Source: Tenacibaculum dicentrarchi (GTDB taxonomy: Bacteria > Bacteroidota > Bacteroidia > Flavobacteriales > Flavobacteriaceae). Taken from it: DNA of 64,000 nt. Positions 26,798-35,380 of this stretch are shown here, piece by piece. The notes under the pieces are model-generated. The model did no database searches and was not told where the DNA came from. It saw only the letters and a list, made by a program, of their open reading frames with translations. The stretch covers positions 124,001 through 188,000 of the forward strand of contig NZ_OESZ01000001.1 of NCBI RefSeq assembly GCF_900239345.1. The letters run 5' to 3'. The translations under genes and the position numbers were made by a program. Within the stretch, counting starts at the first letter, position 1. Every line of letters starts with the position of its first letter.

Positions 26798-26841
26798 AAT
26801 AATACGTTTATAGGACTCTAAAAATGATAAAAATCAGCTTT

Positions 26842-27078
26842 TTAAGCCACATTAATTACTTGTTCAATAACTGGTGCGTACTTTTTTATAGTTGCTTCAA
26901 CACCATTTTTTAAGGTCATTTGGTTTACAGAACAACCGCTGCAAGCTCCTTCTAATTGAACTTTTACAATATTATTTTCTATAGATAAAAGCTTAATATT
27001 TCCGCCATCGCTTATTAAAAAAGGACGGATTTCTTCTAAAGCTTTCTCTACATTATGCTGTATTTCTGTTGCTGTCAT
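26842..27078 (-). CDS. NifU C-terminal (Nfu) domain Fe-S carrier
   Basis: A 78-residue protein that is a single Nfu domain. The CxxC motif (ACSGCSVNQMTLKNGVE) binds a [4Fe-4S] cluster between two monomers for delivery to target proteins. The length is at the short end for the family, with no extra N-terminal domain. It follows mrp by 21 bases on the same strand, so the two form an Fe-S cluster assembly pair. Its targets could include the ferredoxin encoded further downstream, although that one holds a [2Fe-2S] cluster. Confidence 0.93.
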   Translation of the reverse strand: MTATEIQHNVEKALEEIRPFLISDGGNIKLLSIENNIVKVQLEGACSGCSVNQMTLKNGVEATIKKYAPVIEQVINVA

Positions 27079-27099
27079 ACTCTTGCTTTTGAATTATTA

Positions 27100-28230
27100 T
27101 TATTTAGTGCTACAACCACTCATAGTGGTTATACGAACCACTTCGGTAGCTGGTAAATTTTCATTTCTTTTTAACAATTCGGCAACCATTGATTTTGTTA
27201 CCTCTTTAAAGGCATTTTCCAACGGCGTGTTTTCTTGCAAGGCTACTGGATGACCTACGTCACCTGCTTCACGGATGCTTTGTACTAATGGTATTTCGCC
27301 TAAGAAACTTGTTTTAATATCTTCTGCTAAATTTTTAGCTCCGCCTTGACCGAAAATGTAATATTTATTGTCTGGTAATTCGGCTGGTGTAAAATATGCC
27401 ATGTTTTCAACAATTCCTAAAACAGGTACATTAATGCTTTCTTGTTGAAACATTGCAACTCCTTTTTTAGCATCTGCTAAGGCGATGTTTTGTGGGGTGC
27501 TTACCACTACGGCTCCATTGATTGGCACTGCTTGTACGATTGATAAATGTACGTCTCCTGTTCCTGGAGGTAAGTCGATTAATAAGAAATCTAATTCGCC
27601 CCAATCTGCATCAAAAATTAATTGATTTAATGCTTTTGATGCCATTGGTCCTCGCCAAATTACTGCCTGATTAGGGTCGGTAAAGAAACCTAATGATAAT
27701 AATTTCACGCCGTAGTTTTCAATAGGTTTCATTTTTGAACGCCCATCTACTTTTACTGACAATGGTTTTTCAGTAGCCACATCAAACATTAAATGTTGTG
27801 ATGGTCCGTAAACATCGGCATCTAAAACACCTACTTTAAAGCCCATTTTAGCTAAAGAAACTGCCATATTAGAGGTTATGGTCGATTTTCCTACACCTCC
27901 TTTTCCTGAAGCGATTGCTATAATGTTTTTGATATTAGGAATTACTTTTCCTTTAATTTCGTTCGGGTTTTCTTTTTGAACAACCTCCACTTTTACATTC
28001 ACTTTTACATCAATAGTGGCATCAACGTTTGTGTGAATTGCTTTGGTTATTTCTACCTCAGCTTTCTTTTTTGCTTGTAAAGATGGGTTTGAAATGGTTA
28101 CATCAACAATTACTTCTTTACCAAAAGTAACGACGTTTTTTATGTTTTCGCTTTCTACTAAACTTTTACCTTCTCCTGGAGCTGTAATTGTTTCTAAAGC
28201 TTTGTATATATCTTGTTTTTTAAAACTCAT
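27100..28230 (-). CDS. Mrp/ApbC family Fe-S cluster carrier ATPase
   Basis: A 376-residue protein with an N-terminal MIP18/DUF59-type domain (about 1-95) and a P-loop NTPase with the deviant Walker A SGKGGVGKST. The conserved DVYGPSQ and LPPGTGDVHLS segments are present. The usual CxxC near the C-terminus is represented by an isolated TMSGCSTK end, so cluster binding may be atypical. I start it at the ATG of MSFKKQDIYK: the frame is open 14 codons further, but a TATCTTTG -7 box (28262-28269) overlaps that extension, so translation there is unlikely. It forms an operon with nfu. Confidence 0.93.
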   Translation of the reverse strand: MSFKKQDIYKALETITAPGEGKSLVESENIKNVVTFGKEVIVDVTISNPSLQAKKKAEVEITKAIHTNVDATIDVKVNVKVEVVQKENPNEIKGKVIPNIKNIIAIASGKGGVGKSTITSNMAVSLAKMGFKVGVLDADVYGPSQHLMFDVATEKPLSVKVDGRSKMKPIENYGVKLLSLGFFTDPNQAVIWRGPMASKALNQLIFDADWGELDFLLIDLPPGTGDVHLSIVQAVPINGAVVVSTPQNIALADAKKGVAMFQQESINVPVLGIVENMAYFTPAELPDNKYYIFGQGGAKNLAEDIKTSFLGEIPLVQSIREAGDVGHPVALQENTPLENAFKEVTKSMVAELLKRNENLPATEVVRITTMSGCSTK

Positions 28231-28428
28231 TTGAGTATTTAATTTAATTAATGCTAAGTTACAAAGATACATTTTAGCCCGCAGAAAATAAAGGCTTTAG
28301 ATTGTGAAAATTTATGATGCAATAATTCTATTTTATAGTTTATTATTAAATATAATAGAAGCAATACTGTTAAAAATTATTTGGTTTGGTCATTATTTGC
28401 TTATTTTGTGATATCTAATAAATAAAAT

Positions 28429-29958
28429 ATGAAACAAAAAGACTTTTTAAAATTATTATTTTCAGTAGCCATTAGTGTATCTTCTTTTAGTGCTACCTAC
28501 GGACAACATACTTGGACTGGGGCAACTAATAATGATTGGGATACCAATACAAACTGGAGTAATAATATTGTTCCTCCAAATTCAACGGATGTAATTATTC
28601 CTAGTGGTTTAACAAATTACCCTACAAAATCAAGTGGTTTTATCTTTCTTAATAGCCTTATTTTTGAATCAGGAAGTTCTATATTGCTTGAAGGTGGTAA
28701 TATTTTTAGTGATATTACTTACAAACGAAATCTTACTTCTAACTGGCATTTAATAGCATCTCCTATAAAAGATCATACTTTTGAAGCACTTATTGCTGAT
28801 AACGATTTTGCCACAGGAACAGGAACGAATATTGGTATTGGTTTACATGACAATAGTCTTGCTACCCCTTGGCAATACAAAAGTGAAATCGCTACTGGAG
28901 CAATAGATAATAAGTTAGGAATGGCGGTTAAGTTAAAGCCAAATTCTTCTACTATTGTTTTTAAAGGAAAAGCATTTAATGATATAGCTGTAACCAAACC
29001 TGTTGACGGAATTACTGATTTTACCTTAATTGGAAACCCATATTTAGCCTACTTAGATTCAAATCTTTTTTTTAGCAATATGGATAATTCACTTCTTCTT
29101 AAAGAAAAAACAATTTGGCTATGGAATGGTACTGAGTATATTACAAAAAACTTAGCAGAGCCGATTAAAGTAGCGCCAACTCAAGGTTTTTTTGTTAGAG
29201 CTATAGGGTCTATAAATGTTTATCCAGCGATGTTATCTCATCAAACAACAGATACTTTTTTAAGACAAGCGCCTACGCCTTCTTTTGAATTATCTGTGGC
29301 TAATAATAAAGCTAAAAAATCGACTAAAGTATTTTTTATCGATAATAAAACTACAGGATTTGATAATGGTTATGATAGTAGTATGTTTAGTGGTGTTAAA
29401 AATAAGTTTGCTGTTTTTACCCAATTAGTTTCAGATAGTAAAGGAGAAAAATTAGCAATTCAAACTTTACCCAATGCAAATTACCAAAACACGGTTATAC
29501 CTGTTGGTTTAATTGCTAAAGCTAAAGAAGAAATCACCTTTGCTGTTAATTCTAAAAACCTACCTACAGATGTTACTATCTATTTAGAAGATAGAAAAAA
29601 TAAGACCTTTATTAATCTTTCTAAAAATGAACATACTATTTCTTTAGATGAAAAAAGTAATGGTATTGGGCAATTTTACATACATACTCAGGCTAAAAAA
29701 TTAAATACTGATACTATTTTAAATGATTTAAATAATATCAGTATTTACAATTCTGATGATAAAGAAATAAGTATTTCAGGATTACAAGGAAAAGCTGTTG
29801 TTAAAGTATATAGTACTTTAGGAAAAGAATTAGTTCAAACACAAATTAACTCTAATGGTATTAATCAGGTTTTACTTCCTCATTTATCAGCAGGAATTTA
29901 TATTGTTAAATTAAATACAGACTTAGGTTCTATCACAAAGAAAATTGTTTTAAAATAA
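28429..29958 (+). CDS. Secreted protein with T9SS type A sorting domain
   Basis: A 509-residue exported protein: signal peptide (1-25), then an N-terminal segment WTGATNNDWDTNTNWSNN typical of the beta-helical starts of many Bacteroidota surface proteins, a central beta-rich body without recognisable catalytic motif, and a type A sorting domain (about 430-509, ending GSITKKIVLK). It should pass the outer membrane by type IX secretion and be attached or released. No function can be given. It stands alone, with its own terminator downstream. Confidence 0.85.
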   Translation: MKQKDFLKLLFSVAISVSSFSATYGQHTWTGATNNDWDTNTNWSNNIVPPNSTDVIIPSGLTNYPTKSSGFIFLNSLIFESGSSILLEGGNIFSDITYKRNLTSNWHLIASPIKDHTFEALIADNDFATGTGTNIGIGLHDNSLATPWQYKSEIATGAIDNKLGMAVKLKPNSSTIVFKGKAFNDIAVTKPVDGITDFTLIGNPYLAYLDSNLFFSNMDNSLLLKEKTIWLWNGTEYITKNLAEPIKVAPTQGFFVRAIGSINVYPAMLSHQTTDTFLRQAPTPSFELSVANNKAKKSTKVFFIDNKTTGFDNGYDSSMFSGVKNKFAVFTQLVSDSKGEKLAIQTLPNANYQNTVIPVGLIAKAKEEITFAVNSKNLPTDVTIYLEDRKNKTFINLSKNEHTISLDEKSNGIGQFYIHTQAKKLNTDTILNDLNNISIYNSDDKEISISGLQGKAVVKVYSTLGKELVQTQINSNGINQVLLPHLSAGIYIVKLNTDLGSITKKIVLK

Positions 29959-29983
29959 GCACTTAATTATTCTTATAAAAACA

Positions 29984-30022
29984 AAAATAGGATTAAATCA
30001 TTATTGATTTAATCCTATTTTT
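29984..30022 (+). terminator. Intrinsic terminator
   Basis: A near-perfect inverted repeat, AAAAATAGGATTAAATCA with its complement around a 4-base loop, ends in a T-run, just after the T9SS cargo gene. Confidence 0.85.
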
Positions 30023-30061
30023 ATATCATTTATATTCTTTTGAGCTTTAAGTAAAAGCCGC

Positions 30062-30388
30062 TTACAATTCATCTGTTGGATTCCAAAAAACAGTTTCGAA
30101 ATTTTGTATTTGATTGTCAATAACAATAACTCCTTCGCTTTCTAATAATTGCTGCATCAGGTTTGTTCCATCAAAATGATGTTTTCCTGTCAACAAACCA
30201 ACTCGATTTACAACTCTGTGTGCAGGAACATCTTTGGTATGTGAATTATTCATTGCCCAACCTACCATTCGTGCAGATTTGGCTGCTCCTAAATACCTTG
30301 CAATAGCACCATAACTTGTTACTCTTCCATAAGGAATTAACCTTGATACTTGGTAAACTCTTTCGAAAAAATTTTGATTACTACTCAC
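30062..30388 (-). CDS. Alkyltransferase-like (ATL) DNA-lesion binding protein
   Basis: A 108-residue protein homologous to the C-terminal domain of O6-methylguanine-DNA methyltransferase. The helix-turn-helix and Arg finger (SARMVGWAMNNS) are kept, but the PCHRV active site reads PAHRV (Ala56 in place of the acceptor Cys). ATL proteins bind O6-alkylguanine without repairing it and recruit nucleotide excision repair. The start is GTG at 30388. It is last in the run DUF6341-like, trmB, atl, ten bases after trmB. Confidence 0.9.
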   Translation of the reverse strand: MSSNQNFFERVYQVSRLIPYGRVTSYGAIARYLGAAKSARMVGWAMNNSHTKDVPAHRVVNRVGLLTGKHHFDGTNLMQQLLESEGVIVIDNQIQNFETVFWNPTDEL

Positions 30389-30398
30389 GCAAATAAAG

Positions 30399-31070
30399 TT
30401 AATACTTTAACTTAAAACGGATATAAGTAATAGGTTTCCCTTTTTCTAAATATTGTTTTTCGTAAAAAGTTTGCGTAGAAGTTACTTCTTCTGGTGCCCC
30501 TTCATTTACGTAAACGTTATGATTTGCATGTAAAATTTCGTGTTTTTCACCATGTAATAAACCTAAGGTGTAACCGTGCATAAACTCGCTGTCGGTTTTT
30601 AAGTTCATGATACCGTCTTGTTTTAAAATATGATTGTATCTTTTTAAGAATGCGGTATTAGTCATTCTATGTTTTGTACGTTGATATTTTATTTGTGGAT
30701 CGGGAAAAGTTATCCAAATTTCATCAACTTCATTTTCAGCAAAAATGTGGTCAACTAATTCTATTTGGGTTCTAATAAAAGCAACATTTTGCATATCGTT
30801 TTCGATAGCTGTTTTAGCACCACGCCAAAAACGAGCCCCTTTAATATCAATACCTATAAAATTTTTATTTGGATTTTTTTCTGCTAAGGCAATGGTATAT
30901 TCTCCTTTACCACAACCAAGTTCTAAAACTATAGGGTTGTCGTTTTTAAAGAATGTATTCCATTTTCCTTTTAAAGAAAAATTTCCTATTACTTCTTCTC
31001 TCGTAGGTTGAAGTACGTTTTCAAACGTTTCATTTTCTTTGAAACGTTTCAGTTTATTTTTGCTTCCCAA
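30399..31070 (-). CDS. trmB: tRNA (guanine-N7-)-methyltransferase TrmB
   Basis: A 223-residue Rossmann-fold methyltransferase. The SAM-binding motif is LELGCGKGEYT, followed by GIDIKGARFWRGA, and the conserved PDPQIK and RMTN (here KHRMTN) segments of the tRNA-binding and catalytic region are present. It methylates G46 in the variable loop of tRNA. The start appears to be TTG at 31070 (MGSKNKLKRFKENE), since no ATG is near and the N-terminus fits the family. It follows the small membrane protein gene by 12 bases. Confidence 0.94.
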   Translation of the reverse strand: MGSKNKLKRFKENETFENVLQPTREEVIGNFSLKGKWNTFFKNDNPIVLELGCGKGEYTIALAEKNPNKNFIGIDIKGARFWRGAKTAIENDMQNVAFIRTQIELVDHIFAENEVDEIWITFPDPQIKYQRTKHRMTNTAFLKRYNHILKQDGIMNLKTDSEFMHGYTLGLLHGEKHEILHANHNVYVNEGAPEEVTSTQTFYEKQYLEKGKPITYIRFKLKY

Positions 31071-31082
31071 TGTGTCTGTAAA

Positions 31083-31301
31083 TTAAGCTTTATCTTCAGT
31101 TCCTTCTTTCAAGAAAGTAGCTGATTGCCACATCCAGTATCCGAATAATAGTATTAAAATAAAAACAAACACCCAGTTTACGGCATTTGAAGTCCACCAA
31201 CCTAAATCACCTTTTGCAACTTCTAATCGCAACCATTTGAAAGGTTGTAATATAAAAGTAAATAAATCTGCAATTAATCTGAAAATATTTAATCCTAACA
31301 T
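31083..31301 (-). CDS. Small single-helix membrane protein (DUF6341-like)
   Basis: A 72-residue protein with an amphipathic N-terminal helix and one membrane helix (about 42-62, AVNWVFVFILILLFGYWMW). The Trp-rich pattern WWTSNAVNWVF resembles a small family I recall near trmB in Flavobacteriia (DUF6341). It is first in a three-gene run driven by a full-consensus promoter. Function unknown. Confidence 0.75.
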   Translation of the reverse strand: MLGLNIFRLIADLFTFILQPFKWLRLEVAKGDLGWWTSNAVNWVFVFILILLFGYWMWQSATFLKEGTEDKA

Positions 31302-31315
31302 AACTTGATTATCTT

Positions 31316-31354
31316 TATGTTTGCAAAAGTATAAAAAGAAACTATGTTAGCCAA
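31316..31354. promoter_or_regulatory. Back-to-back divergent promoters
   Basis: On the minus strand, TTG (31352-31354), 20 bp, TACTTTTG (31324-31331) fits the promoter of the trmB run. Directly abutting it on the plus strand is TATGTTTG (31316-31323), a -7 box for the gene starting at 31344, without a clear TTG. The two -7 boxes touch, and the minus -33 element lies inside the plus-strand coding sequence. Confidence 0.55.
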
Positions 31355-32246
31355 TTTTTTCGGTAAATCAAAACCTGTTAATTTTATGGTGCTTTTCGCA
31401 CTGTTTTTAAGTTACTTTTCATTTAACTTAGTAACCAAAGATGTTTCCTTAGAAACAGCAAAAGAACTACTAGGTATCTTGCTTGTTTTTAGTGTTTTTA
31501 ATTTTATAATTACTAAAAATAAATTAACCTTTGATAACTCTTACGCCTTTTTATTTTTTGTATTACTTACTGGTTTTTTTCCTGAAATTATTCACCTTGA
31601 TAAAACTTTTTTAGCAAGTTTCAGTATCTTACTTTTTTTACGAAAAGTTTACAGCTTACAATCTGCTAAAAACAGCTTATTTAAACTATTTGACGGTGGG
31701 TTATGGCTTGGTATTTCTTTTTTAATAGAACCTTATTCACTACTTTTTGCAGTGTTATTATACACCGCTATTTACCTATACGAGCACTTTAATTATCAAA
31801 CATTATTAATTCCTTTTATAGGCTTTACAAGTGTTATTTTTTTATTTTTCAGCTATTGTTTTTGGAATAATGAAATGCCCCTTTTTTACCAATTATTTGA
31901 TTGGGATTTATCGTATAATATTGATTTTTATTTAACTACAAAGCATTTATTTTCAATATTATTTATCGCTATTTTAGTCTTTTATGCACTAATTTTGAAA
32001 ACACCAAAAGCATTATCGGTACTAAACACCTTTAGAAAAAATTGGATTTTAACTTGTATTCACTTATTTATTGCTTTAATTACTATACTTTTAATACCAC
32101 ATAAAACAGGCACCGAATTGTTATTTATTTTTTTTCCGATAGCCATTATTTTAGCCAATGGAATAGAATTATTTCAAAAAAGTTGGATTTCCGATGCCCT
32201 ATTATTGTTGTTTTTTAGCTGTTCAATAATCGCTAATTTTTTATAA
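31344..32246 (+). CDS. Integral membrane protein (DUF6427-like)
   Basis: A 300-residue membrane protein with about nine to ten hydrophobic helices spread over the whole length, short loops and few charged residues. The start MLANFFGKSKPVNF followed by a helix, and the position opposite trmB and next to upp, match what I recall for DUF6427 proteins of Flavobacteriia. The topology recalls mannosyltransferase or polymerase-like membrane proteins, but no catalytic motif is visible. It ends two bases from the convergent upp stop, with no terminator between. Confidence 0.7.
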   Translation: MLANFFGKSKPVNFMVLFALFLSYFSFNLVTKDVSLETAKELLGILLVFSVFNFIITKNKLTFDNSYAFLFFVLLTGFFPEIIHLDKTFLASFSILLFLRKVYSLQSAKNSLFKLFDGGLWLGISFLIEPYSLLFAVLLYTAIYLYEHFNYQTLLIPFIGFTSVIFLFFSYCFWNNEMPLFYQLFDWDLSYNIDFYLTTKHLFSILFIAILVFYALILKTPKALSVLNTFRKNWILTCIHLFIALITILLIPHKTGTELLFIFFPIAIILANGIELFQKSWISDALLLLFFSCSIIANFL

Positions 32247-32248
32247 TG

Positions 32249-32902
32249 TTACATTTTTGTACCAAAAGCTAAATCGCCAGCATCGCCTAAACCTGGTACA
32301 ATATATCCTTTATCGTCCAATTCATTATCGATATCGGCAATCCATAAATGGGTGTTTTCAGGAAAAAATTTACTAATATATTCTACCCCTTCCGATGAAC
32401 CAAGAACCGATACTATTTGAATTTCTTTTGGTGTTCCATATTTTTTTATAGCATCGTAAACCGCTACTAACGAACGCCCCGAAGCAAGCATAGGATCGAC
32501 CAATAACAAGGTTTTTCCTTCAATTGATGGCGAGGCAAAATACTCTACTACAATTTCAAATTCGTCATCGTTATTCGGGTGATGACGGTATGCCGATATA
32601 AAAGCATTTTCGGCATCATCAAAATAATTTAACAATCCGTTATGCAAAGGCAATCCTGCTCTTAAAATAGAGCATAAAATAATGTCGTTAACAGGTGTTT
32701 CTATTTCTTTTACGCCTAAAGGTGTTGTAACTTGATTGGTTTTAGTGGCTAATTTTTTACTCAATTCATAGCCTAATATTTCACCAATTCGTTCAATATT
32801 TCTACGAAAACGCATGGAATCTTTTTGAATTTCAACGCTTCTTATTTCTGTTAAAAATTTATTTAAAATTGAAGTTTCTTTGGCTAAGTGATCAATGTGC
32901 AT
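32249..32902 (-). CDS. upp: Uracil phosphoribosyltransferase
   Basis: A 217-residue cytosolic type I phosphoribosyltransferase. The PRPP loop is LLLVDPMLASGRSLVAV, the N-terminal substrate loop has CSILRAGLPLHNGLL, and the C-terminal uracil-binding segment is YIVPGLGDAGDLAFGT. It converts uracil and PRPP to UMP for pyrimidine salvage. Upstream (minus strand) lies a family A repeat and the alpha/beta hydrolase gene. Confidence 0.95.
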   Translation of the reverse strand: MHIDHLAKETSILNKFLTEIRSVEIQKDSMRFRRNIERIGEILGYELSKKLATKTNQVTTPLGVKEIETPVNDIILCSILRAGLPLHNGLLNYFDDAENAFISAYRHHPNNDDEFEIVVEYFASPSIEGKTLLLVDPMLASGRSLVAVYDAIKKYGTPKEIQIVSVLGSSEGVEYISKFFPENTHLWIADIDNELDDKGYIVPGLGDAGDLAFGTKM

Positions 32903-32953
32903 GTTTAAAATAGTTTGATGCTAATTTACAAAATCTACTATAAAATAAAGCAC

Positions 32954-33056
32954 AATGCCTAGCCCCGATTGCAGCATTTGTTTGAGCTCTTTTTTGTTTT
33001 TCCTTTTAAAAAACAAAAAAAGCGAGTGCGTAAAGCGGGAAATTGCTTCAAAAAAA
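32954..33056 (+). repeat. Dispersed structured repeat family A, copy 2
   Basis: Begins AATGCCTAGCCCCGATTG, has the GAGCTC plus T-run and A-run plus GCGAGTGCG core, and ends AGCGGGAAATTGCTTCAAAA, almost as in the copy at 57854. It ends two bases from the stop codon of the alpha/beta hydrolase gene and faces it. Confidence 0.85.
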
Positions 33057-33057
33057 C

Positions 33058-33837
33058 TTAATCTGTAATAAATTTATGAAGGATTTTTAACAAGTTTTTT
33101 TTATTATCGATATGACTCATATGCCCGCCACTAAGCTCATATAAAGGCGTATTTGTGCGCTTTGCCTGTTCGCTAATTTCTTTAAAATTTAATATTGCAT
33201 CGTTTTTTCCTGCAATAATTAAACGATTTTCAATGCGTTGTAAAACGGCTTCGGTATTTGCTCGTAAGCGCATTCCTTGGCTTGCCGAAATATAACTTTG
33301 AGCCGTAATTTTGAAGGCTTCTTTTTTTGTTTGTGCTATTTCTACTGGAAATTCCGCCTTATTTTTTGCTGTAAATAAATTAGAAATAGACATTTTCAGC
33401 AAACTTTCATAATTTGTTTTTGCCATTTTATAAGCTCTTTCACGCAACTTTTTTCTGTTTTGATCATCGGCTGATGCGCTTGAATTTAACAAGCATATTC
33501 CTTTTATTTTCTTCGGATATTTTTCAGCCAACGCCAATGCCACATAACCTCCCATAGAATGACCAACTATATGAAATTGCTCAATATTTAAGGTTTTTAA
33601 AACGGCTTTTACCGCCAAAGTCATTGCTTGCATTGTATGAATTTCGGCAAGAGAATCGGTTTTTCCATGCCCCAATAAATCAATGCAAATTACCCGATTT
33701 GTTTTTGATAAATTACAAACCACATCTTCCCACATTTTGGAACTTTCTAAGAAACCATGCAATAAAACAAGGGGGTTTCCTTTACCTGATTCGGTATAAA
33801 AAATTTTAATATTTTTATAAATTATATAATTTTCCAT
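33058..33837 (-). CDS. Alpha/beta hydrolase
   Basis: A 259-residue soluble hydrolase. The oxyanion motif is LLHGFLES, the nucleophile elbow GHSMGG (Ser94), the acid lies in IIAGKNDAIL and the catalytic His in GGHMSHID near the end, giving a complete Ser-Asp-His triad. The fold and length fit the broad esterase/menaquinone-type (MenH-like) group, but the substrate cannot be inferred. It is probably monocistronic and is divergent from brnQ. Confidence 0.88.
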   Translation of the reverse strand: MENYIIYKNIKIFYTESGKGNPLVLLHGFLESSKMWEDVVCNLSKTNRVICIDLLGHGKTDSLAEIHTMQAMTLAVKAVLKTLNIEQFHIVGHSMGGYVALALAEKYPKKIKGICLLNSSASADDQNRKKLRERAYKMAKTNYESLLKMSISNLFTAKNKAEFPVEIAQTKKEAFKITAQSYISASQGMRLRANTEAVLQRIENRLIIAGKNDAILNFKEISEQAKRTNTPLYELSGGHMSHIDNKKNLLKILHKFITD

Positions 33838-33885
33838 AAATTTTAAAATACTACTATTTTAGGGTGTTTTATATAAAAAAAAGCA

Positions 33886-33914
33886 TTGTTTTTTGAAGAG
33901 TTTTAATACTTTTG
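33886..33914 (+). promoter_or_regulatory. Promoter of brnQ
   Basis: TTG (33886-33888), 18 bp, TACTTTTG (33907-33914). The predicted leader is about 65 nt and ends in an A-rich stretch before the ATG. Confidence 0.6.
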
Positions 33915-33984
33915 AACCCCTTTAATTTTTAATTGATTTTAGGTTTAATTTCACCCTTATTTATATTTATAAAAGTACTTAAAA

Positions 33985-35265
33985 ATGAACAAAACGAAAG
34001 ATATATACGTTACAGGTTTCGCTTTATTTTCTATGTTTTTTGGCGCAGGAAATTTAATATTACCTCCTTATTTAGGAAAAAATGCCGCTGATTTATGGAG
34101 TTTGGTAACTCTTGGTTTTTTTATTACCGCCGTTTTTATTCCTATTTTAGGAATTTTAGCCCACGCAAAACTACAAGGAACCATGTACGATTTTGGTAAA
34201 AAAGTATCGCCTATTTTTAGTAGCGCTTACTGCCTAATTGTCTATGCTATTGCGGTGGCTTTACCCTCACCAAGAACCGCTTCGGTTACTCACGAAATGG
34301 CAATTGCTCCTTATTTTGAAAGCAGTTCTTTAATAACAAGTTTACTATATTTCAGCTTGGTTTTTATTTTTGTAATGAACAGAAATAAAGTCTTAGATTT
34401 ATTAGGAAAGTTTTTAACTCCTCTAATTATATTTATATTATTAGCCATTATTATTGTGGGTATATTTACCACGCCAAGCGCTATGAACCCCTCAATATTC
34501 GATGCGCCTTTTGTAAGTGGTTTGCTTGAAGGCTATCAAACTTTTGACGCTATTGGTGCCGTGGTTGTTGGTGGCGTGCTGGTTGTTTCGATGAATTTTA
34601 ATAAAAATACCTCTTTCGAGGTTAAAAAAGATTTAATTACCAAAGCAGGTTTTATAGCAGGTTTAGGGCTTTTAGTTATTTATGCTGGGCTTATTTATAA
34701 CGGCGCATTATTTAACACTGTTTTTGCCGATGACGCCACTCGTTCAGAGGTTTTAAGCACTTTGAGTTCGCAAACTTTAGGAAATATTGGAACCTTATTT
34801 TTAGGTGTTTTAGTTGCCTTGGCATGTTTTACCACAGCGGTTGGGCTTATTACAGGAACAGCAGATTATATAAAAGGGATTTGCAAAAATTCAGATAAAG
34901 CCTATATGGCAACCGCTATTTTTGCTTGTGTTGTAGGTATTTTAGTTGGGCAGTTTGACGTAAAATATATTATAAATATTGCCCTACCTGCCTTGATGCT
35001 TGTTTATCCGACCACTATTGTTTTAATTATTTTAAACTTATTGGCTGATAAATATGCTTCAGGAATTGTTTTTAAAGCAGTAGTTTATATTACCTTAATT
35101 TTCAGTATTCCTGATGTTTTAGATTTTATTATTGATAAAGAACATTTAGCGCCTATCAAAAATTTTATTCCACTAGCAACCCATAATTTAGGATGGGTTT
35201 TACCAGCAATTATCAGTTTTATTATTGCGAATATTTTTCAGATGAAAAAGCAAAAAAGCGCTTAA
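33985..35265 (+). CDS. brnQ: Branched-chain amino acid transport system II carrier protein
   Basis: A 426-residue inner-membrane symporter with about twelve helices. The N-terminal signature GFALFSMFFGAGNLILPPYLG is diagnostic of the LIVCS family (BrnQ), and the central segment GYQTFDAIGAVVVGGV also matches. It imports leucine, isoleucine and valine with Na+ or H+. It is monocistronic with its own promoter and terminator. Confidence 0.95.
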   Translation: MNKTKDIYVTGFALFSMFFGAGNLILPPYLGKNAADLWSLVTLGFFITAVFIPILGILAHAKLQGTMYDFGKKVSPIFSSAYCLIVYAIAVALPSPRTASVTHEMAIAPYFESSSLITSLLYFSLVFIFVMNRNKVLDLLGKFLTPLIIFILLAIIIVGIFTTPSAMNPSIFDAPFVSGLLEGYQTFDAIGAVVVGGVLVVSMNFNKNTSFEVKKDLITKAGFIAGLGLLVIYAGLIYNGALFNTVFADDATRSEVLSTLSSQTLGNIGTLFLGVLVALACFTTAVGLITGTADYIKGICKNSDKAYMATAIFACVVGILVGQFDVKYIINIALPALMLVYPTTIVLIILNLLADKYASGIVFKAVVYITLIFSIPDVLDFIIDKEHLAPIKNFIPLATHNLGWVLPAIISFIIANIFQMKKQKSA

Positions 35266-35290
35266 AAAAAGACTTTTACCACTAGAAATA

Positions 35291-35336
35291 AAAACCCCGA
35301 TATACATCTTTCAAAAGATGTATATCGGGGTTTTTA
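35291..35336. terminator. Bidirectional intrinsic terminator
   Basis: A long inverted repeat (AAAAACCCCGATATACATCTT and complement, 6-base loop) lies between the convergent brnQ and the DUF3575-like gene. Confidence 0.9.
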
Positions 35337-35380
35337 TTTAACTTTCTATTGTTGATTTTTTATCAAAAAAGATACAATTC

